From Blastomussa wellsi (lineage: Eukaryota; Cnidaria; Anthozoa; Scleractinia; Plerogyridae): a stretch of 64,000 nucleotides of DNA. This document shows positions 1 to 15,200 of this stretch, piece by piece; within the stretch, counting starts at the first letter, position 1, and each line of letters begins with the position of its first letter. The notes under the pieces are model-generated. The model searched no databases and was not told where the DNA came from. It saw only the letters and a list, made by a program, of their open reading frames with translations. The position numbers and the translations under genes are program-made. The stretch covers positions 2,621,981 through 2,685,980 of the forward strand of contig OX393562.1 in NCBI GenBank assembly GCA_947652115.1, given 5' to 3'.

Positions 1-211
1 AACTATTACTCTTATCCACTCATTCTGAAATGGCTTTCTTCTAACCTCCCCCATCCTCCAACATAGAAGTCCTCTCATTCATACGCCCACCCAAAACCCA
101 GTGTGACGTTGTAAGTGGGATTTTATGGTACAAGTATGCCTCAAACAAAATTCAGCTTTCATAAGTAGGGTGAAAGAGTAATCAGTGAGTTTTGAAGTAC
201 ATAATTCTTAC

Positions 212-3200
212 CCACGAGAATGCTGATACATTTTCCCCTCTGGGCAGATAGCGGGTACAGGAGTAGCGGAGCTGGTGACATAACACACTTCACCAAGCAT
301 GCTGTGCTCATAGCCAAAGTCACTAGCATCAATACAAATACATAATCATAATCACAGGCATTGATATGACAGACAGACATGTTTTATTTGGAGTCTTATA
401 TCAATAAATAGTATATCGACTATTTACAAATAACTAAAAATTACAAACAACAAAAATATATATGGCTAATAAGCTATTAATTAATTAAGTCCTAGAGTAT
501 TTACTTTTTGCCATCTTCCCATTTCCTTTTTTCAAAGCATTCAAATATATGTTTTGCTATTAGTTTTTGTATTTTAGCGTTTCCGCTAGGGGGGTTATTA
601 GAAACATGAATATTTTGTTAGGTGACATTCTGCTTATTTTTATTCTATATTCTTTTTCCAAATAATCTAGTAACGAACATCGTTTTTCCTGGTAAGCAGG
701 GCATATATTTAGAAAATGGTATTCGTCCTCCATTTCTATTTTACAGATTGGGCAAATTCTTTCTGCATGTTTCTTGAATGGTCTCCAATAACGTCCTGTC
801 TCTATGGCTAATTTGTGATTGCTAAGTCGCAGTTTTGTTGGAGCTATTCTGTGTCGTGTATTGGTAACCTGATATAGGCAGTCTTCACATTTTGTAATTG
901 TCTATCGTAATTGTCTGTCGTTTTGAAGAGTGTGCTGTGGAGGGGGGGGGGGGGGGGCAGTAATGGCGCCAGTCTTGGGTGGAAATCTTTGTCAAATTGG
1001 AAGCATTGTAATCGAGTAACTTTCTTTCAAACAGATCTTTAAGTATGCTTACTCGCGGTGAGAGTCTCATACTTGAAACCTTTTTCCTAACTGGTTTCGT
1101 GTTCTTTCCAGTTCTGCTAAAACAGATTTCTACAAAGGGCCAACTACACAACTTTTAATGGGGCTAAACCACGGGCATGTTGTGGATTTTTTTTGACGTT
1201 TATTGTGAGCTCATGACGTCAGCAGCACTCTCTTGCTGGTAAAATCACGGCCACATATAAACAAACAAAGGTGTTTTCTGAACATTCCAAATGGCGTTTT
1301 CATACAAGCTAAGATAAACGGGAAAAATGTTGGGCCAACATTTGAAAAGTTAGCCAGTGCTGAAATTGCCTACACTGTTTGAGCTGGCCCCTCTAACAAC
1401 GAGAGCCTGGTACCTAAAATGAAAACCGCTCACCAGAAGGCTCACTTTCGACCCGTTCGACCAAGTTACGGAGTTACGTTTGCCAGGAAAAGCTAGCACT
1501 GATTAATGATTAATGATTCAGTAGTTCTTTGGGGGGCATTTTCTTGTAGTCAAAGTCTGATTTAATTTTTCAAATTAGAGTTTCTCTGCATATTCAGAAC
1601 AGCTTACTATTAATTTCGCTGATATGCTACGCGTGAACGTTTGTATCAGTTCGATGAATCATGTCGATCATGGCTCTAAATCATTACCATGGGTTTGCTT
1701 TGACTAATATGTTTTCTTTGGTGAAAAATGGCTTCTTCTTCAAAAATTATTCTTTGATATTTGTCTTGCATTTATCAAAGACAAACATTTCAACATATTT
1801 GTCTCACATTTGTCATCTTCATGATTAGGATAAATGTAACATCAGATTTGTCTCATTATTTCATCCAGTGGAGGTTGAACAATGGTCAATCCAAAACTAA
1901 TGTCTTACAAAACGGGCCAACTGTACCAAGGAGAACTCACCACTCAAAATCATCAATCTCACAAGTGCAGGTAGAAATGTTGATTTCTCTTTCGTACTCG
2001 TCGCCATTGAAGCAGCAATCTCCTGACTTACGGCGTTCAAACACTATGTGCTGGCCTAACAAGCATTCTCCATCAACACGCTAAAAAATAGTAAAAAGTA
2101 ACTATGCTAAAAATAAATAATAAATCTCCTGCCTTTCGTCACCCTCCTTAACGACAGGAACCACACAATTATAACATAGCTAGCATAGTCGCGCAATCAA
2201 ATTCAGTTTAATTAAGCATGAAGAAATTCAACACCGCATCCCTTTGCCAGAAATCTGCGGGCTACCAGCAAACTTGGTAACAACAAACTCAGAGCAGTTT
2301 TCAGTTTGAGTGTCGAGCAGATCTGCAGATGTGCTTCCTGGCATAAAGATGGTGGACAGTGACAGCTACCTCATCATTGGGTGACCAGTACGTGTAGTTG
2401 TCTGGCAGACACTTCTGGTCCATAACTGAAGTGAAGTTCAGTTTTACTGAGAGCCACTGGAATGACTGCATTGCATATTTACCAAACACACTGGTGACAA
2501 AACAAAGTTATTCGAACATTATTACTTTATACCCTGTGTCTTTCTTTTGGTAACTACAACTGTCATTTGCATTCAACCTTGAGGGGCGATGAATTGAGTG
2601 CACAGTTTTACTTTTAAAGGAGCATTATCACTAAGATTTGGGGGTGTTCAGGTCAATTCTGTGTTAAAGTCATTGCGAAAACCTTCACTCGTTCAAAAAA
2701 TGTTCCAGCAGAATTGCGAAGAAGATGTTAACCCATTGACTCCTGGAGATTTTAACAAGAAACACGTTTTATAGACAGTTTGAACAGCTGATGAAGGCCA
2801 GAAGCGGAACAAAGATCAACGTCGGTCACGGCCGGTTACGGCCGGTTTAGATAAAATACGGCCGGGTTCGATAAAAAAAAATTTTGAGGAGATGAGAAAA
2901 TTCGATTTTCCTTTGAGCAAAGACAAGTTTTAGCTTTTTAAAAAAGGGCATGACAATGCCACATAAACAACTGATTGCTAAAATGGAGGTTGGGTGCTTG
3001 GGGTAACCAGGGGCATCCACTGGCGATAGGCCGGTCAGCCAGCCCTTACACCAAGTAATGCTCCCATGGCTGACAATCCCCGCCACCCAGACACAAGCCC
3101 CGATGCGGGGCACCCAGGCATCCATTACACTGGGAAAAAAGATAGCTGAAATGCCAACACAAAATGGCTGCCAAAGCTAGACAGAGTACAATTTCATCTG

Positions 3201-6200
3201 ACTGAATGACCCACGTGAACCTGTGCCCAGGACGATGCACACTTTGCACCACTAACCGCTCTTCGTTGTTAATATTTTAAAATGTTAATGGTTTCGTCTT
3301 GTTATGCTATCTCCAAATTTTCTTCTCTCAAATTGAAACGCTATCTTTTCCATCAGAAAATACCAATGTATGTGTATTTTACCTCCAAGTACTCAAGAAT
3401 TAACACTACTGTAAACTATACTGCATCAAAATTGTTGGATAAATATGCCACCTCTGCTGTTTCAGAACTCTACCATCTCAAACAATTTTTCTTTTCCTTG
3501 GGCGTTCACGACAGTGGGGTACTACTTTGCTAGTATTCATTCCTCTCCCCCCCCCCCCCCTCCCTCAATATCATGAATTTGTTCGTTCGTTGAACTTCGT
3601 TCGTTCGCTCGTTGTTCGTTCGTTCGTTCGTCCGTTCATTGTTCATTCGTTCCTTCGTTCATCATGAGTGATGGTGGATAGCTTCTGGACATTTTTGCCA
3701 TCTATTCTTGCAGATTTGATTTCTTGGAATATATTCCATGATGGTTTTAGGAACAAGTAATGCAATCCACGTACCAACCACAATTGAACACGTCACAATG
3801 TGTGTATAAGTGCCAGGTATAAACAGCCTTTCTTACTTGAATATCAACGTTGTTTCTCCTGGTTCCGTCACCATGCCATATACATTGACCGGTTTACTTC
3901 CTAAAGTTATATTTGACCAGGATTTTCCTTCAGTACAACTGTACCTGCAATAACAACAACAGATATACAGCAAACAGCATTCATGAGTAGTACACAACAG
4001 TGCAATGTCACCTTTGTTATGTTTCATATGACCTCGACGTTGCCAGTTGTTCAGCTTTAAGAAAGGCTTTACCACAATTACTTAAGGACCTTCACAGGAA
4101 AATTGAGATAACATTAATTTTTAACTTCTGAGACAACTGTAAGATAATGGTTGCTTTCTGTTTTACCAAAAATTAGTTGTAGCTGTAGTTGTGGCGCCAG
4201 CGGCGGGCAGCGGGTGCTGCCTGCGGCAGGTGCAGACCAGAAGGATTGTGGGCTCTGGGGACAAGAATGGCAGCAATAGAGTAGGAAATGAAGAGAAGAA
4301 TTCAAAGAAGTTGCAAATAACTTACTTAGACAGAGAGTAGTATGATAATACAAAAAAGCCTATCACACGTAAGTAGCAATAAGTAGCAACAAATTTGTCT
4401 GTGTGGATTAGAAAGGACTTACCACACTTTATCAGCATTACGGTACATGGGGACAGCTGCGAGGATCCCACCATGGTCTCCAATAACAAAATCATGAAAG
4501 CTGTGAAACTCCTGAAAAAAATATATTGCACTGAGATTAGCAAGCACATCACTGACCATGCAAAAAGGCTATTCATAAAAGAGTGCACCCTTTATTCATT
4601 TATAACTGAGCAGCTATAAACTAGCTTTAGGACATTATAATCTGGTTTTATCAACTGGGTTGATAATGTGAATTGGCCACCGTAAAGAGATTCAAGAGCT
4701 GACGTTTCAAGCGTTAGCCCTTTGTCGGAGCGAATCCAACAAACTAGGACAAACTAGGGTGCAGTCACACCCAAGCATGCCCTTTACCTAAAACATGTTG
4801 TGGTTCCCTTTGTATACCCACAAAATAACATTGAGTATGAATCATGTCATTCTCGTTCCCAGAGGACGCAATCCTTTTGGTCAGCACCAAGAATCACGAC
4901 CTCTGGCCGCCTCCAAAACCGGAAGTCCGCGATTCACGGACTCATTGTCGAATCTGACAATTCTGATTGGCTGAAAACTACAGAACGACTACTCTGCACA
5001 TGCTCACAAGTTGGGGGTGGCCAGAGGTCTCAATTCCTTGGTGCTGACAAAAAGGATCGTGGCCTCTGGGGACGAAAAAATATATGGCTTCACGGCGTTC
5101 TTTTTATGCACACCACAAAAATTAATGAATTGACAAAGAACTCATAGTCCCAACTTTTTCTATGTTACATTTTTCATCTCTCATACACAGACACTCTCCA
5201 TGCTGTTTTTGGCTCCAATATCACGTTGGCTAGTTTTTTCAAGTGCATCCTACAGGTTTTAGAGCAAATGAGAAAGTGTCGTGGTTTTAAATCTGCATGG
5301 CTGACAGGGAACAAAGACACAATCACCTGTGTAAAAAGTTAAATGCAAGGTACAGACAGGTGCGTTTCTTGAGGTAGACCACAAGAATCACAATTTGACA
5401 AAGAACTACAGAAACTTGAAAAAGGTGACTAAGCTGCAAAATCAGTGGTGGATCTAGGGGAGGGGCCCGGGATTTCCCCCACCCCCCTTATTGGCCAAAA
5501 TTTTAAGGCCTGGAGGGCTGGAAAATTGTTTGGGCCCCCACCTTAATTTGAGGCCCGAAGGACCAAACAATTTTCTGGGCCCTCCCCTTAGAAAGAAGTC
5601 TGGATCCACCACTGAGAATCACTTACTTTGGTCCATGTTAGTCCTCCATCCGTGGAAAGAAAAACCCCAATTGCTCCTTCTCCCAGCCCATTGCCTAAGT
5701 TGCCTGAAAAAGGTTATTTCCAAGCAGATACACAATGAGTATTTGCCACAATAAAATAAGAGGCATTTAATATTTCTTCTATTTCTTCCCTGATGTTAGC
5801 CCAAACCTTGAATTGTTTTATGTTACACAATCTTCCTGACCGTACTTTTTGCGGCAACTGAAAAGTCCAAAAAACGTTACTCGTCAACACAAAATATACT
5901 AGTCTGACAAAAGACAATACATCACTGTTTGTCCAATTTAGGCATTATGTCCACGTCACAGACAGTAATCACTTACTCACTAACATGTTAATGTCATAGC
6001 ACTTCCCCCCTACCCCTACCCTCCTAGAGAGGCAGTCATAATTATTACTTTCTGTGCTTTGTAATTATAAGTTATCCGATTTCTAGCCTAAATATGTCTT
6101 TCATTAATAGGGGTGAATACCGGTGATTTTCAGTTTGGTTGCATCAGAAGGACTTTCTAATGCTTTTGCTTCATGCAGGTCCAAAGAGTTGTTTTGAATG

Positions 6201-9200
6201 ACCTTTTCAGCTTATTAATTAATGTGCCTGCAAAACATTGCTCCAGATTCAAATTCTTGGCCTTGGCACATTCTAACGATATTTGCAGGACAATTTGCAT
6301 CATGGTTGCCACAGCCACAGGATCTTGAAATCCTCTGACTTTTCCCTGACAAATTTAAAATTTCCCTGACCAACTAAATTTAAAAAAATCAAAAATTAGT
6401 CCTGGTAAGGACTTCCAACCTCCCCTCACAGTCAACCTCTCCACATTTATTACAACAAAACATCGCTGAATTGGCAAGAAATAAATTAGTACTCATAAAA
6501 TTTCCCTTTTCCCTGACTTTTCTCAAAGACTTAAACCTCTCCCTGACAATTTCCTGACCTGTGGCAACCATGTACATGAGCACAAAACAAATACCAGTAG
6601 GCTGAAAAGGATCTAAGGTAATTTAACAGTTCTTTAATGGTGACCCTTTCTAGGCTACCCTTGTTTTGTCTAAACTGCAAAATCTTCAAAACAGTTTATT
6701 ACCTTGCGCCACAAGTATCCCTACAGCTGACTTAGAAGACATGACGGTAGGGATGTAGTAGTACCAGTGGCTCACTGACAGGTGGATGTGGAGAGAACAG
6801 TATGGCTGTAATACAAATGCAAAATAGTAATTATGTCATATTTGTCACATTGTTGGAAAAGTTTCCCAAAGTTTAGATGAAACAAAAGCGAAAGTAGAGG
6901 TCCCATAGGTATAATTTGCTTTTGGCCTATGAAAATTCAAGTTAGAACACAACACAATGTCTGTCCCCGGCCAGGGCTCGAACCTGAACAGCTCGATCCG
7001 GGGACGGGCGCACTAACCATTAGGCCACCACGCCTCTCAAGAAAAGAGCCACTTTAAATTAGTAGACATTTTGAAATTTGAAAATACCTAGAAGATTGTA
7101 ATATGGTGTAGAACATGCTTCGCACACATTTATTCTGCTTAGTTAAAATTGTACACAAAGTAGTTTTACATGCACTACCCCAACTTATGGTTGCATAGGA
7201 TAGTATAACTGTTTCAATGTGTGAAGGTCAACAAAATATCTTAATTTGTAAATAATTGCTATATGTTTTACTAATTTATTATTAACTTGTTGAATCTACG
7301 GTCCCCAGTGTAAATTTCGATCCACATAAAACCTACTGATATAAAAGGCAACATGTTTACTAACCAGAAAGCAGTTTGTAGGTTGGCCATTGTGATCAAC
7401 ATCTGGGGACTTCAGTGGATGCCATGAACCTCCCTTGTTGAATGTTATCACAGACCTGAATTTTTGGGAGCCACTGAATGCACCTTCTATGTAAACATTT
7501 GCCAGGTATGTTCCATTGAGAACTTTCACCTACAAAACAAATTTAATAGCATCCCTTAAACCATAATAAGCTCAGAAGCAAAACGGTCATAAAATTTAAA
7601 AAATGGCCTATCAGATAATGGGTCCACTATTTATTCACTCATTTGGTCACACAGGAAAAGTTTTTTTTTCTATTGGGAAGCTTCCTCTTGAGATTTCTAT
7701 GTGACACAGTTACCTGCTGCCAGAATCTAATAATTTCTACATGAGGTAATTGTATGCGACAAATTACTAATTATTTTAGTTGTATTCAACAAATTACAAG
7801 TGAGGTAGTTGTTTGATACAAATTACTGGTTTGTATGTGAGTTAGTTGTTTGATACTAATTACTGGTTTGTATGTGAGTTAGTTGTTTGATACTAATTAC
7901 TGGTTTGTATGTGAGTTAGTTGTTTGATACTAATTACTGGTTTGTATGCGAGGTAGTTGTTTGATACAAATTACTGGTTTGTATGTGAGTTAGTTGTTTG
8001 ATACTAATTACCGGTTTGTATGCGAGGTAGTTGTTTGATACAAAGTACTGGTTTGTATGCGAGGTAGTTGTTTGATAGTAATTACTGGTTTGTATGTGAG
8101 TTAGTTGTTTGATACAAATTACTGGTTTGTATGTGAGTTAGTTGTTTGATACAAATTACTGGTTTGTATGTGAGGTAGTTGTTTGATACAAGGTACTGGT
8201 TTGTATGTGAGGTAGTTGTTTGATACAAATTACTGGTTTGTATGTGAGTTAGTTGTTTGATACAAATTACTGGTTTGTATGTGAGGTAGTTGTTTGATAC
8301 AAGGTACTGGTTTGTATGTGAGGTAGTTGTTTGATACAAAGTACTGGTTTGTATGTGAGGTAGTTGTTTGATACAAGGTACTGGTTTGTATGTGAGGTAG
8401 TTGTTTGATACAAGGTACTGGTTTGTATGTGAGGTAGTTGTTTGATACAAATTACTGGTTTGTATGTGAGGTAGTTGTTTGATACAAAGTACTGGTTTGT
8501 ATGTGAGTTAGTTGTTTGATACAAAGTACTGGTTTGTATGTGAGGTAGTTGTTTGATACTAATTACTGGTTTGTATGTGAGGTAGTTGTTTGATACAAAT
8601 TACTGGTTTGTATGTGAGTTAGTTGTTTGATACAAATTACTGGTTTGTATGTGAGGTAGTTGTTTGATACAAAGTACTGGTTTGTATGTGAGGTAGTTGT
8701 TTGATACAAATTACTGGTTTGTATGTGAGGTAGTTGTTTGATACAAAGTACTGGTTTGTATGTGAGGTAGTTGTTTGATACAAAGTACTGGTTTGTATGT
8801 GAGGTAGTTGTTTGATACAAAGTACTGGTTTGTATGTGAGGTAGTTGTTTGATACAAATTACTGGTTTGTATGCGAGGTAGTTGTTTGATACAAATTACT
8901 GGTTTGTATGTGAGTTAGTTGTTTGATACAAAGTACTGGTTTGTATGTGAGGTAGTTGTTTGATACAAAGTACTGGTTTGTATGCGAGGTAGTTGTTTGA
9001 TACAAAGTACTGGTTTGTATGTGAGTTAGTTGTTTGATACAAGGTACTGGTTTGTATGTGAGTTAGTTGTTTGATACAAAGTACTGGTTTGTATGTGAGG
9101 TAGTTGTTTGATACAAAGTACTGGTTTGTATGTGAGGTAGTTGTTTGATACAAAGTACTGGTTTGTATGTGAGTTAGTTGTTTGATACAAGGTACTGGTT

Positions 9201-12200
9201 TCTATGTGAGTTAGTTGTTTGATACAAGGTACTGGTTTGTATGCGAGGTAGTTGTTTGATACAAAGTACTGGTTTGTATGTGAGGTAGTTGTTTGATACA
9301 AAGTACTGGTTTGTATGCGAGGTAGTTGTTTGATACAAATTACTGGTTTGTATGCGAGGTAGCTGTTTGATACAAATTCCTGGTTTGTATGTGAGGTAGT
9401 TGTTTGATACAAATTCCTGGTTTGTATGTGAGGTAGTTGTTTGATACAAGGTACTGGTTTGTATGCGAGGTAGTTGTTTGATACAAATTACTGGTTTGTA
9501 TGTGAGGTAGTTGTTTGATACAAGGTACTGGTTTGTATGTGAGTCAGTTGTTTGATACAAGGTACTGGTTTGTATGTGAGTTAGTTGTTTGATACAAAGT
9601 ACTGGTTTGTATGTGAGTTAGTTGTTTGATACAAGGTACTGGTTTGTATGTGAGGTAGTTGTTTGATACAAGGTACTGGTTTGTATGTGAGGTAGTTGTT
9701 TGATACAAATTACTGGTTTGTATGTGAGTTAGTTGTTTGATACAAATTACTGGTTTGTATGTGAGGTAGTTGTTTGATACAAAGTACTGGTTTGTATGTG
9801 AGTCAGTTGTTTGATACAAAGTACTGGTTTGTATGTGAGTTAGTTGTTTGATACAAATTACTGGTTTGTATGTGAGTTAGTTGTTTGATACAAAGTACTG
9901 GTTTGTATGTGAGGTAGTTGTTTGATACAAAGTACTGGTTTGTATGTGAGGTAGTTGTTTGATACAAAGTACTGGTTTGTATGTGAGGTAGTTGTTTGAT
10001 ACAAATTACTGGTTTGTATGTGAGGTAGTTGTTTGATACAAATTACTGGTTTGTATGTGAGGTAGTTGTTTGATACAAAGTACTGGTTTGTATGTGAGTT
10101 AGTTGTTTGATACAAAGTACTGGTTTGTATGTGAGGTAGTTGTTTGATACAAAGTACTGGTTTGTATGTGAGGTAGTTGTTTGATACAAAGTACTGGTTT
10201 GTATGCGAGGTAGTTGTTTGATACAAGGTACTGGTTTGTATGCGAGGTAGTTGTTTGATACAAGGTACTGGTTTGTATGTGAGGTAGTTGTTTGATACAA
10301 GGTACTGGTTTGTATGCGAGGTAGTTGTTTGATACAAGGTACTGGTTTGTATGTGAGGTAGTTGTTTGATACAAAGTACTGGTTTGTATGTGAGTTAGTT
10401 GTTTGATACAAAGTACTGGTTTGTATGTGAGTTAGTTGTTTGATACAAAGTACTGGTTTGTATGTGAGTTAGTTGTTTGATACAAGGTACTGGTTTGTAT
10501 GTAAGGTAGTTGTTTGATACTAATTCCTGGTTTGTATGTGAGTTAGTTGTTTGATACAAGGTACTGGTTTGTATGCGAGGTAGTTGTTTGATACAAGGTA
10601 CTGGTTTGTATGTGAGGTAGTTGTTTGATACAAAGTACTGGTTTGTATGTGAGTTAGTTGTTTGATACAAAGTACTGGTTTGTATGTGAGTTAGTTGTTT
10701 GATACAAATTACTGGTTTGTATGTAAGGTAGTTGTTTGATACTAATTCCTGGTTTGTATGTGAGGTAGTTGTTTGATACTAATTACTGGTTTGTATGTAA
10801 GGTAGTTGTTTGATACAAAGTACTGGTTTGTATGTGAGGTAGTTGTTTGATACAAGGTACTGGTTTGTATGTGAGTTAGTTGTTTGATACAAGGTACTGG
10901 TTTGTATGCGAGTTAGTTGTTTGATACAAGGTACTGGTTTGTATGTGAGGTAGTTGTTTGATACAAATTACTGGTTTGTATGTGAGGTAGTTGTTTGATA
11001 CTAATTCCTGGTTTGTATGTGAGGTAGTTGTTTGATACAAGGTACTGGTTTGTATGTGAGTTAGTTGTTTGATACAAGGTACTGGTTTGTATGTGAGGTA
11101 GTTGTTTGATACTAATTACTGGTTTGTATGTAAGGTAGTTGTTTGATACAAGGTACTGGTTTGTATTTGAGTTAGTTGTTTGATACAAGGTACTGGTTTG
11201 TATTTGAGTTAGTTGTTTGATACAAGGTACTGGTTTGTATGTGAGTTAGTTGTTTGATACAAATTACTGGTTTGTATGTGAGGTAGTTGTTTGATACAAG
11301 GTACTGGTTTGTATGTGAGGTAGTTGTTTGATACAAATTCCTGGTTTGTATGTGAGGTAGTTGTTTGATACAAGGTACTGGTTTGTATGTGAGTTAGTTG
11401 TTTGATACAAGGTACTGGTTTGTATGTGAGGTAGTTGTTTGATACTAATTACTGGTTTGTATGTAAGGTAGTTGTTTGATACAAGGTACTGGTTTGTATT
11501 TGAGTTAGTTGTTTGATACAAGGTACTGGTTTGTATTTGAGTTAGTTGTTTGATACAAGGTACTGGTTTGTATGTGAGGTAGTTGTTTGATACAAATTCC
11601 TGGTTTGTATTTGAGTTAGTTGTTTGATACAAGGTACTGGTTTGTATGTGAGTTAGTTGTTTGATACAAATTACTGGTTTGTATGTGAGGTAGTTGTTTG
11701 ATACAAGGTACTGGTTTGTATGTGAGGTAGTTGTTTGATACAAATTCCTGGTTTGTATGTGAGGTAGTTGTTTGATACAAGGTACTGGTTTGTATGTGAG
11801 TCAGTTGTTTGATACAAGGTACTGGTTTGTATGTGAGGTAGTTGTTTGATACAAGGTACTGGTTTGTATTTGAGTTAGTTGTTTGATACAAGGTACTGGT
11901 TTGTATGTGAGTTAGTTGTTTGATACAAATTACTGGTTTGTATGTGAGGTAGTTGTTTGATACAAGGTACTGGTTTGTATGTGAGGTAGTTGTTTGATAC
12001 TAATTCCTGGTTTGTATGTGAGGTAGTTGTTTGATACTAATTACTGGTTTGTATGTAAGGTAGTTGTTTGATACAAGGTACTGGTTTGTATTTGAGTTAG
12101 TTGTTTGATACAAGGTACTGGTTTGTATGTGAGGTAGTTGTTTGATACAAATTCCTGGTTTGTATTTGAGTTAGTTGTTTGATACAAGGTACTGGTTTGT

Positions 12201-15200
12201 ATGTGAGTTAGTTGTTTGATACAAATTACTGGTTTGTATGTGAGGTAGTTGTTTGATACAAGGTACTGGTTTGTATGTGAGTTAGTTGTTTGATACAAAT
12301 TACTGGTTTGTATGTGAGGTAGTTGTTTGATACAAGGTACTGGTTTGTATGTGAGGTAGTTGTTTGATACAAATTCCTGGTTTGTATGTGAGGTAGTTGT
12401 TTGATACAAGGTACTGGTTTGTATGTGAGTCAGTTGTTTGATACAAGGTACTGGTTTGTATGTGAGGTAGTTGTTTGATACAAGGTACTGGTTTGTATTT
12501 GAGTTAGTTGTTTGATACAAGGTACTGGTTTGTATGTGAGTTAGTTGTTTGATACAAATTACTGGTTTGTATGTGAGGTAGTTGTTTGATACAAAGTACT
12601 GGTTTGTATGTGAGTCAGTTGTTTGATACAAAGTACTGGTTTGTATGTGAGTTAGTTGTTTGATACAAATTACTGGTTTGTATGTGAGTTAGTTGTTTGA
12701 TACAAAGTACTGGTTTGTATGTGAGGTAGTTGTTTGATACAAAGTACTGGTTTGTATGTGAGGTAGTTGTTTGATACAAAGTACTGGTTTGTATGTGAGG
12801 TAGTTGTTTGATACAAATTACTGGTTTGTATGTGAGGTAGTTGTTTGATACAAATTACTGGTTTGTATGTGAGGTAGTTGTTTGATACAAAGTACTGGTT
12901 TGTATGTGAGTTAGTTGTTTGATACAAAGTACTGGTTTGTATGTGAGGTAGTTGTTTGATACAAAGTACTGGTTTGTATGTGAGGTAGTTGTTTGATACA
13001 AAGTACTGGTTTGTATGCGAGGTAGTTGTTTGATACAAGGTACTGGTTTGTATGCGAGGTAGTTGTTTGATACAAGGTACTGGTTTGTATGTGAGGTAGT
13101 TGTTTGATACAAGGTACTGGTTTGTATGCGAGGTAGTTGTTTGATACAAGGTACTGGTTTGTATGTGAGGTAGTTGTTTGATACAAAGTACTGGTTTGTA
13201 TGTGAGTTAGTTGTTTGATACAAAGTACTGGTTTGTATGTGAGTTAGTTGTTTGATACAAAGTACTGGTTTGTATGTAAGGTAGTTGTTTGATACTAATT
13301 CCTGGTTTGTATGTGAGTTAGTTGTTTGATACAAGGTACTGGTTTGTATGCGAGGTAGTTGTTTGATACAAGGTACTGGTTTGTATGTGAGGTAGTTGTT
13401 TGATACAAAGTACTGGTTTGTATGTGAGTTAGTTGTTTGATACAAAGTACTGGTTTGTATGTGAGTTAGTTGTTTGATACAAATTACTGGTTTGTATGTA
13501 AGGTAGTTGTTTGATACTAATTCCTGGTTTGTATGTGAGGTAGTTGTTTGATACTAATTACTGGTTTGTATGTAAGGTAGTTGTTTGATACAAAGTACTG
13601 GTTTGTATGTGAGGTAGTTGTTTGATACAAGGTACTGGTTTGTATGTGAGTTAGTTGTTTGATACAAGGTACTGGTTTGTATGCGAGTTAGTTGTTTGAT
13701 ACAAGGTACTGGTTTGTATGTGAGGTAGTTGTTTGATACAAATTACTGGTTTGTATGTGAGGTAGTTGTTTGATACTAATTCCTGGTTTGTATGTGAGGT
13801 AGTTGTTTGATACAAGGTACTGGTTTGTATGTGAGTTAGTTGTTTGATACAAGGTACTGGTTTGTATGTGAGGTAGTTGTTTGATACTAATTACTGGTTT
13901 GTATGTAAGGTAGTTGTTTGATACAAGGTACTGGTTTGTATTTGAGTTAGTTGTTTGATACAAGGTACTGGTTTGTATTTGAGTTAGTTGTTTGATACAA
14001 GGTACTGGTTTGTATGTGAGTTAGTTGTTTGATGCAAATTACTGGTTTGTATGTGAGGTAGTTGTTTGATACAAGGTACTGGTTTGTATGTGAGGTAGTT
14101 GTTTGATACAAATTCCTGGTTTGTATGTGAGGTAGTTGTTTGATACAAGGTACTGGTTTGTATGTGAGTTAGTTGTTTGATACAAGGTACTGGTTTGTAT
14201 GTGAGGTAGTTGTTTGATACTAATTACTGGTTTGTATGTAAGGTAGTTGTTTGATACAAGGTACTGGTTTGTATTTGAGTTAGTTGTTTGATACAAGGTA
14301 CTGGTTTGTATTTGAGTTAGTTGTTTGATACAAGGTACTGGTTTGTATGTGAGGTAGTTGTTTGATACAAATTCCTGGTTTGTATTTGAGTTAGTTGTTT
14401 GATACAAGGTACTGGTTTGTATGTGAGTTAGTTGTTTGATACAAATTACTGGTTTGTATGTGAGGTAGTTGTTTGATACAAGGTACTGGTTTGTATGTGA
14501 GGTAGTTGTTTGATACAAATTCCTGGTTTGTATGTGAGGTAGTTGTTTGATACAAGGTACTGGTTTGTATGTGAGTCAGTTGTTTGATACAAGGTACTGG
14601 TTTGTATGTGAGGTAGTTGTTTGATACAAGGTACTGGTTTGTATTTGAGTTAGTTGTTTGATACAAGGTACTGGTTTGTATGTGAGTTAGTTGTTTGATA
14701 CAAATTACTGGTTTGTATGTGAGGTAGTTGTTTGATACAAGGTACTGGTTTGTATGTGAGGTAGTTGTTTGATACTAATTCCTGGTTTGTATGTGAGGTA
14801 GTTGTTTGATACTAATTACTGGTTTGTATGTAAGGTAGTTGTTTGATACAAGGTACTGGTTTGTATTTGAGTTAGTTGTTTGATACAAGGTACTGGTTTG
14901 TATGTGAGTTAGTTGTTTGATACAAATTACTGGTTTGTATGTGAGGTAGTTGTTTGATACAAGGTACTGGTTTGTATGTGAGGTAGTTGTTTGATACAAA
15001 TTCCTGGTTTGTATGTAAGGTAGTTGTTTGATACAAATTACTGGTTTGTATGTAAGGTAGTTGTTTGATACTAATTCCTGGTTTGTATGTGAGGTAGTTG
15101 TTTGATACTAATTACTGGTTTGTATGTAAGGTAGTTGTTTGATACAAGGTACTGGTTTGTATGTGAGTTAGTTGTTTGATACAAGGTACTGGTTTGTATG

